From: Dactylis glomerata
Lineage: Eukaryota > Streptophyta > Magnoliopsida > Poales > Poaceae
Assembly (NCBI GenBank): GCA_007115705.1
Contig: QXEO01000236.1
Location: 800,642-864,641 of the forward strand
Length of the DNA stretch: 64,000 bases
Direction of reading: 5' to 3'
Under the pieces are notes generated by a model, which had not been told where the DNA came from, made no database searches, and saw only the letters and a program-made list of their open reading frames with translations. Within the stretch, counting starts at the first letter, position 1, and each line of letters opens with the position of its first letter. A program made the position numbers and the translations under genes. Positions 1 through 11,743 of this stretch are shown here, piece after piece.

Positions 1-1
1 C

Positions 2-3000
2 CGGCTTCTCGAGCCGGTGCGATCCGGCGTTGATCTGGAGCAGGCAAGGGAGGTCCTGGAGGGATCTCGTCAGGCCCTCGTCGACGAGGCCCTGGCCATG
101 AACCAGGAGCGCGAACGGTTTAACCGGCAACTCCGTGAGTATGAGCAGCCCATGGTTTTACTCGTAGTAATCCGCCTAGCCGGATAGAAGAGGTTAGAAC
201 TAGAGGCAGAATCTTAATGCTGAGATAGGAAAAGATGCTAGAGATAAGAGTCATACTGCAACTAGTACTGTGCCTAAGGTAGTCTATAGTTCGCCAGTAA
301 AGAACTTAGAGCGGCGGCCGAGGTAGCTAAGGATTTATCTTGTTTATCCGGCGAAGCACTGCGTGAGCAGCAAGCCCGGCTTAACCAACTTTTGTCTGAA
401 GCTACAAAGCAGCAGGAGGCCTTTAAGAAGGCAAACCCAGGTGCCGGGGCATCCAGTACATTGTGTCGGCGGGAGGTGCCGGTGCGAGGTCGAGGGGCCA
501 AGCCTCGTCCCCGCATCCTAGCGCCGGCGTGCCGGAAGTGTGACCTCTGGCCACCGGGACAAGCAGATCCAGGTGTACGATCCGGCTGCCGCCGAAAGCA
601 GGTGATGGTGCAGAAGAATGTCGGCCAAGCTGACAAGTATGTCGGCAGCAAGAAGCCCGGCCAGAGTATGCCGGCCGGGCATGAAGCAGCAGCGGCCGTG
701 GTGGCCGGAAGTAACAGTGCAGCCCGGCGTCAGCAACAGGGCGCCGGAGGTGCAGCGCAGCAGCAGGGTGCAGGCCATCCGGGACATCGAGAGGATGACG
801 GCAATTCCGCCCTTGCCAGGGCGGGATATCAGCAGCAGCATCAGCAAGGCCGGCATAGTGAGCAGCATCAGCCGGAGCAGCAGCAGCAGATGATCGCAGG
901 CCCAATAGCATCCCGGCTTGGACCTCGGTCCTTGGAGCCAATGATGCACGTTTCAAGCTGGACAAGCTCCACCAATCAGAGTTGGTGGAGAGACAAGGAG
1001 CTCCGGGCCCTATGTGTTTCGGACCCGGATTATGGGGGAGCCGGTGCCTTACTTCTTCCAGCTCGCGCGTGGCGCGAGGACATATAATGGCAGTACGAAG
1101 CCGGAAGATTGGTTGAGGATTACTCCACAGCGGTGAACATCGCTGGAGGAAACCTCAGATGGGCGGTACGATATGTGCCGCAGATGTTGGAAGGTCCAGC
1201 CAGGATATGGCTGAATAATTTGCTGGCCGGGAGTATCAACGGCTGGATTGATTTCGAAGAGCAGTTTGTGTCGAACTTTACCAGTACATACAAGAGGCCC
1301 AACCGTCCGCAGCAGCTGGCTAACTGCCGGCAAGGAGTGAATGAGACTGACCGTGACTATCTGACCAGGTGGTGCACGTTGCGCAATTCCTGCGAAGGAA
1401 TCAATGAGCAGCAGGCCATCATGTGGTTCGCTCATGGGTGCCAACATGGCACCATGCTGTGGCAAAAGCTTCAGAGGCAAATGCCGGCCACGCTGGCCGA
1501 AACAATCAAGATCGCTGATAGTTATGCTCTGGGAGATCCCAAGCAGCCCAGTCTCGATTCACAAGGACAGGGGCAAACCCAGGGGAACACCAGCAATGCC
1601 GGGAGATCAGGGCAATATTATCGCCCGGATAACCGGAATAAGAGGAGAGATGAAAGGCCGGATTACCGGTATGGGGCAGCACAAGTTGCAGCTGTGGAGG
1701 AAGAGCAAGGGGGCGCCGGCAGTAGCCAGCGTTCGAGATATGAGAACTATCAGCAGCCTCAGCAGCAGCCGCAGCAGCAAGCACAGCCGTTCCAGAAGAA
1801 GAATGTCTGGACCAACAAGAATGCCGGCGGAGCCGCCGGCCAGAAGAAGCAGTGGCCGAAGTATACATGTGGGTCTTGCCATGGACAAGCCTTGTGTGTT
1901 TCACACATTCCAGCCGGGAAAGCCGGCAAACCATTTGACAAGGAACTGTTCGTGGCTGGACGACATATTAGCAGGTCGTGCAGGTCCCTGGGGACCGGCT
2001 AGGCCCTCTGTCCCGGCAGCTCCATCGCCGTTGACAGGGGCCAATACGATTGCAGTCCCACCTAGGCCGGTTAATCCTGGGAATCAGAGCAACGCCGGAA
2101 ATGCCGGCGTAAATCAAGTTGACCAGAGCTATAATCCGGAACATAACGCCGGAGGCCCAGGAGCGGGCCGGAATGAGTACAAGGAGTATGATCAGAGCTA
2201 TATGGTCTTTGAGACCGAGAGGACAGACAAGCAGAGCTTGTACCGCGGAGTCTGGAGGTGAATGCCGTTATGTCGGCTGTGCCATAGCTGATGTACTGGT
2301 CTGACCAGGCTGTTGGTTGGGACAGGGCAGATCATCCCCGGATCATGCCAAATCCCGGCGGATATGCTCTGGTGATGGATCCGACATTCGTCGGGCCGGC
2401 TAATAACGTAAGATTCAGCAAGGTCCTCATTGATAATGGAAGCAGCATCAACATCATGTATCGGGATACGATGGAGAAGCTGGGAATCAAGGAAAATATG
2501 CTGGAACCAAGCAAGACCACGTTCCACGGCATTGTGCTGGGACTTTCGTGTGCGCCGATGGGCAAGATCGGATGGATGTTATGTTTGGCAGCCGGGATAA
2601 CTGCAGGGTGGAAAACCTCATGTTCGAGGTGGTTGATCTGGAGAGCCCCTACCATGCTTTGCTGGGTAGACCGGCACTGGCAAAATTCATGGCCTCTACG
2701 CATGTGGCGTATCTGAAGATGAAGATGCCGGGACCCAAAGGAGTGATCACCATCATTGGTGATTACAAGCGTTCGATGGCATGTGCCACCGCCGGATCCA
2801 ATCTGGCCGAGACTCTGATCATTGCAGAGGAGAGAAAGAGGCTCAAGCGAGCAGTGGAGATTGCTGAGACGGTCGTGGCCGGTAAATATATGCCGGGCAT
2901 GACAAATCCCGGTGGCAGCGTTTCTTTTCAAGTGAGTAAGGAAGTCAAAAAGGTGCCTCTGGATGAAGCTTTCCCGGAGCGCCATGCCCTGGTTGGGGCA

Positions 3001-3018
3001 AGTTTGGATCCCAAATAG
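2..3018 (+). pseudogene. gag-protease of Element 1, several frameshifts
   Basis: Gag forms the capsid shell and the aspartic protease cleaves the polyprotein. A helical, charged N-terminal stretch is open from base 2 to a TAG at 185-187. The capsid core occupies about 1109-1540 and closely resembles the gag of Element 6 near 63190. A Gln-rich tail follows, then a CxFH...H...C zinc-knuckle-like segment (about 1885-1950) and the protease with its D-N-G-S active-site variant near 2430. The reading frame changes near 1114, 1870, 2280 and 2560, so no intact Gag can be made. Homology to Gypsy gag is clear; the true start is not visible. The region ends at a UAG (3016-3018) that is in frame with RT. 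Confidence 0.8.
3016..3018 (+). other. In-frame UAG between protease and RT, candidate recoding site
   Basis: The codons around it read P-K-UAG-E-S-E-L and the frame stays open into RT, so this stop is the only barrier between gag-protease and RT here. The same stop with the same neighbours occurs at 37547-37549 (Element 3), 48682-48680 and 56952-56950 (Elements 4 and 5, minus) and 19750-19752 (Element 2b). Its constancy suggests function, either readthrough or removal by splicing, rather than decay. Neither mechanism is shown by the sequence. Confidence 0.55.
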
Positions 3019-6000
3019 GAAAGCGAGCTCATCAGCTTCCTCCGTGAGAATCGGGATATCTTTGCATGGTCTACTTCGGACCTGCAAGGTGTGCCGAGGG
3101 AGCTGGCTAAGCACGCATTGCACGTGAGACCCGATGCTAAGCCAGTGAAGCAGCCGCTCCGGCGGAATGCCGGCGATAGAAGGAAAGCCATATGGGAGGA
3201 AGTGGCCAGGCTCTTAGCCTCTGGCTTTATCAAGGAAGTACTTCATCCGGATTGGGTGTCTAATCCGGTTTTGGTGGAAAAGAAGAAAGACGAGCCCGCC
3301 ATAGTGAAAGTATGGCGGATGTGTGTTGATTACACCAACTTGAATAAGGCATGTCCTAAAGATCCATTCCCGCTGCCTCGGATCGATCAAGTGATTGATT
3401 CCACAGCCGGATGTGAACTGTTATCATTTGTAGATGCCTATTCTGGTTTCCACCAGATCCCCTTGTTTGAGCCAGATCAAATAAAGACATCCTTTATTAC
3501 CCCGTACGGGGCTTATTGCTATCTCACTATGCCGTTCGGTTTAAGAAATGCCGGCGCAACTTACCAAAGGTGTATGCAAAAGTGTTTGCACGATCAGATA
3601 GATAAAAATGTGCAGGTATATGTCGATGATATCGTCATAAAAACCAAGGAGAGCAAGACTCTCATAGATGATCTCCGGGAAACCTTTGGGAACCTGAGGA
3701 GATTCCGGATGAAGTTGAATCCGGCTAAGTGCACCTTTGGTGTGCCGGCGGGCAAGTTGCTCGGTTTCCTTGTTTCCAGCCGGGGTATTGAGGTGAATCC
3801 CGGCAAGATTCGTGCCATAGAAAGGATGAAGCCACCGACAGATTTGAGGGAAGTACAGAAGTTCACTGGGTGCCTCGCATCCCTGAGCCGCTTCATAAGC
3901 CGGCTGGGAGAGAAAGCTCTGCCGTTATATCAGTTGATGAAAAAGTCCGACACATTTGTCTGGACAACGCAAGCAGATGCAGCTTTCAAGGAATTGAAAC
4001 AGTTGTTGTCAACAGCGCCGGTATTAGCATCTCCAATGCCCCGGGAGCCAATGTTGCTCTATATAGCGGCAACCAACCGAGTTGTCAGTGCTGTGGTGGT
4101 AGTAGAGCGAGAGGAAGGAGGCAAAACCGTGCAGAGGCCGGTATATTATCTGAGTGAAGTCCTCTCCACCTCAAAGCAAAATTACCCCCACTATCAGAAG
4201 ATGACCTATGGTGTCTATATGGCGGCCAAGAAGCTCAAGCATTACTTCCAAGAGCATCCAATCCGGGTAGTGGCCGAGGCCCCTATCTCGGAAATTATAG
4301 GCAACAAAGATGCCAGCGGCCGGATAGCAAAGTGGGCAATAGAGCTTTCACCATATACACCGCAGTACGATAAGAGGGATACAATCAAGTCCCAGGTCTT
4401 GGCTGATTTCTTTATTGACTGGGCCGAGATACAGTATGAGCCACCATTGCCAGATGCCAATTATTGGAGGATGCATTTCGATGGGTCCAAGACAATCCAT
4501 GGCTTGGGTGCCGGCATAGTTCTCAGTTCACCAAAGAATGACCAGCTGAGATACGTCCTGCAGATTCACTTTACAGCATCAAATAATGTGGCGGAATATG
4601 AGGCACTTGTGCATGGCCTGAAGGTGTCTAAGGACATAGGAATTCGCCGGATTATGTGCTTCGGGGATTCTGACTTAGTGATTCAGCAGTGTTCCGGCAT
4701 ATGGGACGCACATGATGCTAACATCGCATCATACCGTTTCCTAGTGCAGCAGTTAAGTGGTTACTTTGAAGGTTGTGAGTTCCGGCACGTTCTCCGGGCT
4801 CAGAACGATGCAGCCGATGCATTATCCAAGCTGGGGTCTTCCCGAGATTCAATCCCGCCCGGCATTTCGCTGGAGCATCTGAGGAAGCCATCGATCAAAC
4901 CCTCGCCGGAGTCATCCTCCATTTATGTCCCGCCAGGTCCAGACGAAGCAGTTCCAATGGAGATAGATGCCGGAGCCAAGACGGATAACCCGGGGACTGT
5001 TTCCTCAGTCCCGGGGACTGGGCCGGCATATGCTGTTAGTACAGTATTCCGGAGCAAAACTAAAGGCAAGGGTAAAATGTGCCAAGAGGTTGTGCCGGTA
5101 TACCCGGGGACTGCTCCGGCATACCCGGGGACTGATTCTTCAGTCCCGGGGACTTCGCAGCCCATGGAGATCGATTATGTGTCGGTCGAAATGATGGAAA
5201 TAGATCAGGCAGTGTTCACTGTCAGGGAAGTGCCCTCATGGGCACATCCTATCATGAACTTCATGGTGGATGGTCAAGTGCCGGCGGATGAAACCGAGGC
5301 CCGCCGGGTTATAAGGAGATCCAAAGCGTATACCATCATCAACAAAGAAATATACAAGAGAAGTACCACCGGAGTATTGCAGAGATGTGTCGAATCTGCG
5401 GAGGGTCTGGAGATGCTCCGGGAAATTCACCAGGGGGAGTGTGGTCACCATGCTTCGTCCAGGGCATTGGTGGCAAAGGTATTCCGGCATGGCTTTTATT
5501 GGCCAACGGCACTGCAAGAGGCAGAAAACTTGGCCGGAAATGTAATGGGTGTCAAAGATATGCCCACCAGATTCATCAGCCGGCATCTGCCCTGAAAACT
5601 ATCCCAATAACCTGGCCCTTTGCTGTTTGGGGCCTGGATATGGTCGGGGCTTTTAAGCCGGCCAGAGGGAAAATGACCCATATCCTGGTCATGGTGGACA
5701 AGTTCACCAAGTGGATTGAAGTGAAGCCCATAAGCAAGTGTGATGGTCACACAGCAGTGAAATTCTTAAAGGATATAATTTTGAGATATGGTGTTCCTCA
5801 TAGCATCATCACTGACAATGGGTCAAACTTTGCCCAGGGGCCATTTGCCAGATTTTGTGAGGAGGTGGGAATCCGGCTGGACGTTGCGTCGGTTGCCCAC
5901 CCTTGTGCCAATGGCCAAGTAGAGAGATCGAATGGGCTAGTATTATCCGGCATAAAACCCCGGCTGATAGAGCCCCTGGAGAAAACTCCGGGATGTTGGC

Positions 6001-6503
6001 TAGATGAGCTGCCAGCAGTGCTGTGGAGTTTAAGAACAACTCCGAATAGATCAACAGGCTACACACCATTTTTTCTGGTGTATGGAGCAGAAGCTGTGCT
6101 TCCAACAGATGTAATACATGATGCACCAAGAATAGTGCTATATACTGAGGAAGAGGCTAAAGAAGCCAGAGAAAATGATGTTGATCTGCTAGAGGAAGCA
6201 AGGGAAATAACTCTGTCAAGAACAGCAGTATATCAGCAGAACCTCAGACGCTATCATGCGCAGAAGGTAAATCCAAGGAGATTTCAAGAGGGAGATCTAG
6301 TACTCCGGCTAAAGCAAGGAACGGAAGGCCGGCATAAGTTAACTCCTCCATGGGAGGGGCCATTCATTGTGAGCAGAGCTCTGCACAATGATGCCTATTA
6401 TCTTATAGATGCGCAGGACCCCAAGAAGAATAAGGTGGACAGGTCCGGAGAAGAAACCAAGAGGCCATGGAACATAGCTCTACTGCGCCCCTTTTACTCC
6501 TGA
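3019..6503 (+). pseudogene. pol of Element 1: RT, two RNase H domains, integrase; one frameshift
   Basis: Open from 3019 to 5595. RT runs to about 3900 with Y-V-D-D at 3619-3630. The first RNase H (about 3960-4330) reads LLYIAATN where an Asp is expected, so it looks catalytically dead; this is known for Tat elements. The second RNase H starts at HFDGSK (about 4476), with NNVAEYEAL and GDSD following. A repetitive linker (4990-5155) leads to the integrase H-H-C-C finger, where a one-base shift near 5535 moves the frame to that of 5385-6503. The integrase core has D in WGLD (about 5632), D in TDNGSNF (about 5816) and E in QVERSN (about 5925). The C-terminus ends at 6503 with no chromodomain recognised. 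This is the best-preserved pol here apart from the single frameshift. Confidence 0.85.
4985..5155 (+). repeat. Coding minisatellite in RNaseH-integrase linker
   Basis: The word CCCGGGGACT recurs five times (near 4990, 5010, 5103, 5124 and 5144) and encodes Pro-Gly-Thr blocks with Ala-Tyr or Ser-Ser-Val. It sits in the flexible linker between the second RNase H and the integrase finger. Confidence 0.7.
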
Positions 6504-7156
6504 GCAACACAATGTATGTATTTCCATATTTTCCTTTGTATGCCGGCGTGTTGTGCCGGCACAAGACTAATGAATGAAATACCGGCATCCCGAAGAAGCC
6601 GGGTAACTAGCTCTGAGGTATATTTGTTGTTTATTTACAGTTTTTTGTTATATGCCGGCTGGCTTTATTTGAATGTTTCCTATGTCAGCCTAGTAATGTG
6701 TCGGCACCAAAGGCCACTCTTCGATTCAGCTGCTGTCCGAAACCCGGCTTCATGGCTAGCAAGAGTAGATGCCGGAGATTGTCTACACATGGAAAACGGC
6801 TAAGGAAATACAAAGCAAGCGAACCGACATTTTCGTTAAAGCTAAAGTTAAAATTTAAAGTGTTGGATGATTTGAAGTCTAAGTCTCAAAGTTAAAGTAC
6901 TGTATGTTCGAGGAAGCAACCTTGAGACTCATACGTCGAAAGCCAATTGAGGTAGACAAGCAGCCAAGGTTGTGAAATTGAGGAAACAGGAAAACAACTC
7001 GGTGACTTAGCCAAAAGATGATCCGGCATTAGTAACAAGCAAACCAAGATAAAACTTGTTCAGGAAGCAAACCAAAGGAAATTAAACGTGTATATTACAA
7101 CTGCACCCGGCATACCGGGGATCTGATAAAGCTTAAAGTGTTTTTGGTGCAAAGAT
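6504..7156 (+). other. Non-coding 3' region of Element 1 between pol and antisense gene
   Basis: No supported ORF. This AT-richer stretch separates the pol stop from the stop of the convergent antisense gene, so the two transcripts would meet here. It holds many copies of the family word TGCCGGC or CCGGCAT (6541, 6554, 6582, 6652, 7022, 7107). Confidence 0.6.
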
Positions 7157-10100
7157 TCAAGGGGCAGACGCGGGGCCGCCAGCAGGTGGAGCAGTAGCAG
7201 TCGAGATGTCGGCCTCAGGTGTGCCGGACCCAGCAGATGGAATGGAGCCGTCGCCTCCGCCCGGGGCAGATGCCTGTTCCGGAGCTTCAGTGTCGGCTTC
7301 CTCAGCTTCATCTTCATCTTGGCTGGAGTCGGAACCCTCAGCAGCGGCAGATGTCCCGGCATCGTCATTCTTCTCCGGCTCGCGGATGTCCCGGACGAAT
7401 TTGTCGGTGTCGGCATAGTCCACATAACTATGGGCCAACTCCTTGCGGCGACGGATATGATCCGGATCCGTGGTCCAGATGGATCCTTCGCGCACGGTGC
7501 GCAAAGTCTCCAAGTCTGCCTTTTCATACCAAGACAAGAAGTAGGTGAGAGCTTCGTCAGCTCCAACCCTCGCGCCGGAATCTCGCCACTCCCGGAGGCG
7601 AACCTTGGCAAGCTGCAGATCGTTGCCGAGGTCGACGGGATCAGTGGGAGTCCTTTGTCCCGGCCAGAGGGCAGAGAATGCCTCCTGGGCGCCGTAGAAG
7701 AGCTCTTCAGTGTAAAGGGTCATGGCCTCCTTCCGGGACTGCAGGACCAGCAGCTGCTCCGACATGTCCCAGTTGGGCGAGTCAACTGGAACACCCCGGT
7801 TTTCTCGGTCCAACTGCAAAGCCCTCTCAACGTCAGCGACGGAAGCGGGAAACATGCCTGCAGAATAGAAACAATGTTAGCAAAAGGAAAATATGTCGGC
7901 ATAGATGCTATGCCGAAAAAGATTACACTATGTCGGGAAGGATAAAAGGGGAAAGGATTTGAAGCTTACGGGCAAGGTCGGCATTCAGCTGTGCAACTGT
8001 AACCTCCCATTTGGTGGCCTGCTCCTTCAGGCTATCCAGTTCAGCATGGGCGTTGGCGGCATCAGTCTCGGAGGTAACAAGCAGGGTCTGGGTTTTCTTC
8101 AGTAGGCCCTCCCTCTGTTCCTTTTCGTCCAGCAGCTCGGTGATCCGACCCTTCAACTGCTCAACCTTGGCCTTGTGACCGGCATCCCGGTCGTCCAGTT
8201 GCTTGGCCACATCCACCGAGGACACACAATCCTGGTGGCGTGCCTCCAGTGCAGCCTTCTCATCTGCAAAGATTTCAAGTTAAAAGGATTTGAAGAAAGA
8301 AAACAGTGACAAAGAGTAAAGGATTTGAAGTATAAAGTAGCTATCCGGGTAACAGCAGGATCCGGCATACCAGTAAGCTCTTTCACCCTCTTGAGAAGCT
8401 CGGTGACTTGCGCTTCGGCACCAGCTGAAGAATGTCGGCACAAGGTTACGTGTCGGCAAGAGTAAGCATTGCAAAGTAAAGAGAGGAAAGATATCCGGCA
8501 TACATCAGTATGTCGGCAAAGGTTACCTTTCTGGGACAGCTCCTGCTGAAGCTTGCTGTGTGCGTCAGATAGCTTCCGGTGCTCGCACACCAACTCATGG
8601 AACATGTCGGCCCGGGTGTTGTTCATGCGCTGCAAAAATGCCGGGATTTGAAATGTCAGCAGAGAAATTTGACATGATAATTAAAGTGAAGATTTTATCA
8701 AGTGATCATTCTTTTAAAGACCCGGCACAGGTGCTGCGCACCTATCCCGGCTCTCGGTGACTAGGATTTGAAGCTCGAATCGAGCTTATATCCCGGTCAA
8801 GAGGATTTGAAAGATAATAGAGATGTGAAATTGTTAAAGACCCGGCACAGGTGCTGCGCACCTATCCCGGCTCTCGGTGACTAGGATTTGAAGCTCGAAT
8901 CGAGCTTATATCCCGGTCAAGAGGATTTGAAAGATAATAGAGATGTGAAATTGTTAAAGACCCGGCACAGGTGCTGCGCACCTATCCCGGCCCTCGGTGA
9001 CTAGGATTTGAAGCTCGGATCGAGCTCATATGTCGGCAGTTAATTCAAAAGAAGCTAGCTAAAGGACTATGAGAAAATCCCGGATGTCCATATCCCGGAC
9101 AGCCGACATTTTCGGGGACTGGGGATATGTGTGTAAATAGAGAGGACTTACGTTGGTGGCAGAGGCCAACTTGTGAAGTCTTTGCTGGATGCTGAGGAGC
9201 TCGCTGGCGATCGGTATGGGCTTCGCTGCCAGGAAGTCGCTTGGGTCGCCACTGGTCTTGGCTTCGGCCAGCTTCTTGCTCCTTGAGTCCGCAGTGTCCA
9301 TGTTGCTGGCGTCGTTCCACTTGGTGCACTGCTCCTTAAGAGAGCCGAGGCTCTGATCACTTTTCGTCGCAAGAGGGACGAGGCCCTCGAGTTCTGGGGT
9401 GTCGAAGAAGCTGGTCCGGTACCCCGGCCGGGCTGCTGCCCTGCCAAGATGCAGGGCCAGAGCAGAGCTGGTCCGGGACGCTGCCTTAGGAGGAGCAGTT
9501 GCGGCAGATGGTGTGCCGGACTTGGCCGGCTGAATCTTCAACGTGCCGGTCTGGGCCGGTGCAGTGGTCTTGGCCGGGGCAGTGGACTTGGCCGGTGCAG
9601 TGGTCTTGGCCGGTGCAGTGGTCTTGGCCGGTGCTGGGGTCTTGTCAGCTGAAGGAGTCTCGGGTGCGGGCTGTTCCGGCGCGGCCGGTGCATCTTGGCC
9701 AGCAGAGGCAGGATCCGGAATAGTCCGGACTTCCGGCACTAAAGGGCCTTTACCCTTGATGTCTGCTCCGGCGTTTTCAGTTGTGCCGGCGTCGCCGGTG
9801 GGCGCGCCGGAGTCTGGTACTTCTTGGTGGGCTCCTGTGTCCATGTGGACATCAGGAGCCGGAGGTTCCTGTTGAGCCCCCGAGTCCATGTGGACGTCGG
9901 GGGCAGAGGTGTCTTGTTCCGGCGGAGGAACGTCCTTCGCCGGGGAGGAGGTCTTGTCGGGCGCAGGCGAGGATGCCGGCGCCGGGGAGCTCGTGTGACT
10001 GGCAGAGGGAATGTCGGAGGTAGCAGGGGCAGCGGGCTTGGTAACCTTCGGGTCGCCGCTCAAGCCAGAAGCTTGTTCCGGCTCAAGAGGAGCACTGAAA

Positions 10101-11743
10101 GAGAGAAAACACCAAGTCAGTAATACAAACAAGAGATATGTCGGAGGAAATGCAAAGAAAAGGAAATTTACCCCGAGGCAACAGGCCTCTGTTTCTTCTG
10201 TTTGGGCACGCCGACCTTCTGCCTTTTCGACCTCTGAGGTATGTCGGACGGGGGCTTCACACCTCGCTTCCGGCCGGCACGTCCGCCGGTGGAAGGAGGT
10301 CCCTGGTTCAGAGGGGCGGCGTCGATAACCATATCGTCCGGGATAGCTGAGGACGGCATTGCAAACTCGTGAGCAATAGGTGTTTCTGGAAAGGCGTACG
10401 CAAGTGGCATCGGGTCATAGTACAGCAGGATCTCCTCGTCAGAATCAATCTCACTCCGGTCTTGAGTATAATGCCGGGATGAAGAGCCCTTACCCATGGC
10501 AGCTGCAGCACGGGTGCTCCTGGGAAGCTTATCCCAATGATCCGGATCTTCAACATCCGCAACGGTGCGGTCCGCCGCGATCTTGATCCGGGAGTTCTCC
10601 ATGGTTTGGAAGCTGAATTTCTGTATAAACAGCAAAGTCAAGTATTCAGACAAGGAAATATGCCGGTGGAAGAGGTATGTCGGATCAATATGATATGTGT
10701 CGGCAAATAGACATGTGTCGGCTTAAGTATCTATGTGCCGGACATGGACTTTATGTATCGGATAAGATGGTTTACCGTTGGGGCGGGCCTATCCCGGCTG
10801 TATGTTCTAGCCCCCAGGCAAAAGTGGCCTGAGAGGACTTGCAGACATCCTTAATCCGGCGCAGAATGTCGGCCGGAGTCAGCTCGTGTGTGGAGTGCCG
10901 GGTGGGGTCCATTGGCCCGCTCATCTGACAGATCTTGTGCGACCGGCGCTGCAGAGGGGAGACGCGCCGGCTTATATAGCAGGCCACCAGGTCTTGAGGA
11001 GTAAGACCGGCATCCAGGAGCTCGCCCTTAACCCGGTGAAGCGCATTCACCGGCATCACCGAGTTCTTCGGGTTGTAGGTCCAGTTCGTCATAGCCAAGG
11101 GTGGCTCGTCCACAAATGGCGGCAGGTTGAGCAGATCCTCGTCGGTGGTGTTCTTGACGTAGAAGAAGCTTTTCTGCCACTTCTTGCAAGATTCCAGGAG
11201 TTCCACCTTGGGGAAGTCCGAGCCCTTTCGGGACATGATGGTGGCCGCGCCGCAGAGGGTCATGGGGCGGTCCTTCTTTTCCTGGGCCGTCTCCGGCGGG
11301 TCGTCCTTGCTCCGGGGCGGCTCTTGGACGACTTGCTTCCGCAGTTGGAAGTACTTCGCCCAGCCTTGAGTAAGGGCCTCTATGCCGGCATAGCCCTCGC
11401 AAAAAGCAGCGAAGGCGGAGAGGATCATCACGGCATTGGCCGGGATATGATGAGGTTGTAGGTCGTAGGTGTTGAGGAAGTCCCGGAAGAAGTCCGATGC
11501 CGGCAGGCCGAAGCCACGCTCGAAGTGGGCGATGAAGACGACGCGTTCGCCAGGTTCAGGTGCCGGCACAGTTTCTCCTGCTGGTAGCCGGCATGCTACG
11601 CCCTCCGGGACTCTCCTGGTGGAGGTGACCCAGGATATCTCGGCCGGAGTAACCTCCGACCCCTCCCAGCCGGAGCGTCCCTGGGTTCGGGCCGAGGTAT
11701 CTTCCTCAGAGGCCGAGGTACCCGTCATGCTTGAAGATGCCAT
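7157..11743 (-). CDS. Antisense seven-exon gene, PF04195-like 'putative gypsy type transposon' protein
   Basis: Exons (minus): 11743-10776, 10612-10172, 10094-9152, 8629-8527, 8424-8371, 8263-7970, 7857-7157. All six introns are GT...AG (GTAAAC, GTAAAT, GTAAGT, GTAACC, GTATGC, GTAAGC donors; CAG acceptors). Phases match at every junction; total 3504 nt, 1167 codons before the stop, no internal stop. Exon 1 holds the PF04195-like domain (FFRDFLNTYDLQPHHI, AFAAFCEGYAGI). Exon 3 is low-complexity Pro/Ala/Thr/Lys with tandem APAKTT units. Exons 4-7 are charged and helical, probably coiled coil, with an acidic C-terminus. A TATA box lies at 12351-12344 and a possible 5'-UTR splice donor near 12075. 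The family is known from grass retrotransposons; its function is unknown. That a 1.2-kDa-residue frame survived while gag decayed suggests late constraint. Expression is not shown. Confidence 0.8.
8714..9033. repeat. 120-bp tandem repeat, about 2.7 copies, in intron 3 of the antisense gene
   Basis: The period is exactly 120 bp (blocks beginning 8714, 8834, 8954). The first two copies look identical and the third diverges at its end. Each unit has two short inverted repeats: AGGTGC-tgc-GCACCT and AAGCTCGA-a-TCGAGCTT. Confidence 0.9.
9551..9645 (-). repeat. 18-bp coding minisatellite in exon 3 of the antisense gene
   Basis: About five copies of an 18-bp unit (GGCCGGTGCAGTGGTCTT on the plus strand). 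On the minus strand it encodes repeated Ala-Pro-Ala-Lys-Thr/Ser-Thr. One copy differs (Lys-Ser). Confidence 0.85.

Noticed and set aside
9449..10328. Plus-strand ORFs opposite the antisense gene of Element 1
   Set aside because: Shadows of low-complexity Pro/Ala/Lys coding on the minus strand; the minus-strand frame has consistent splicing.
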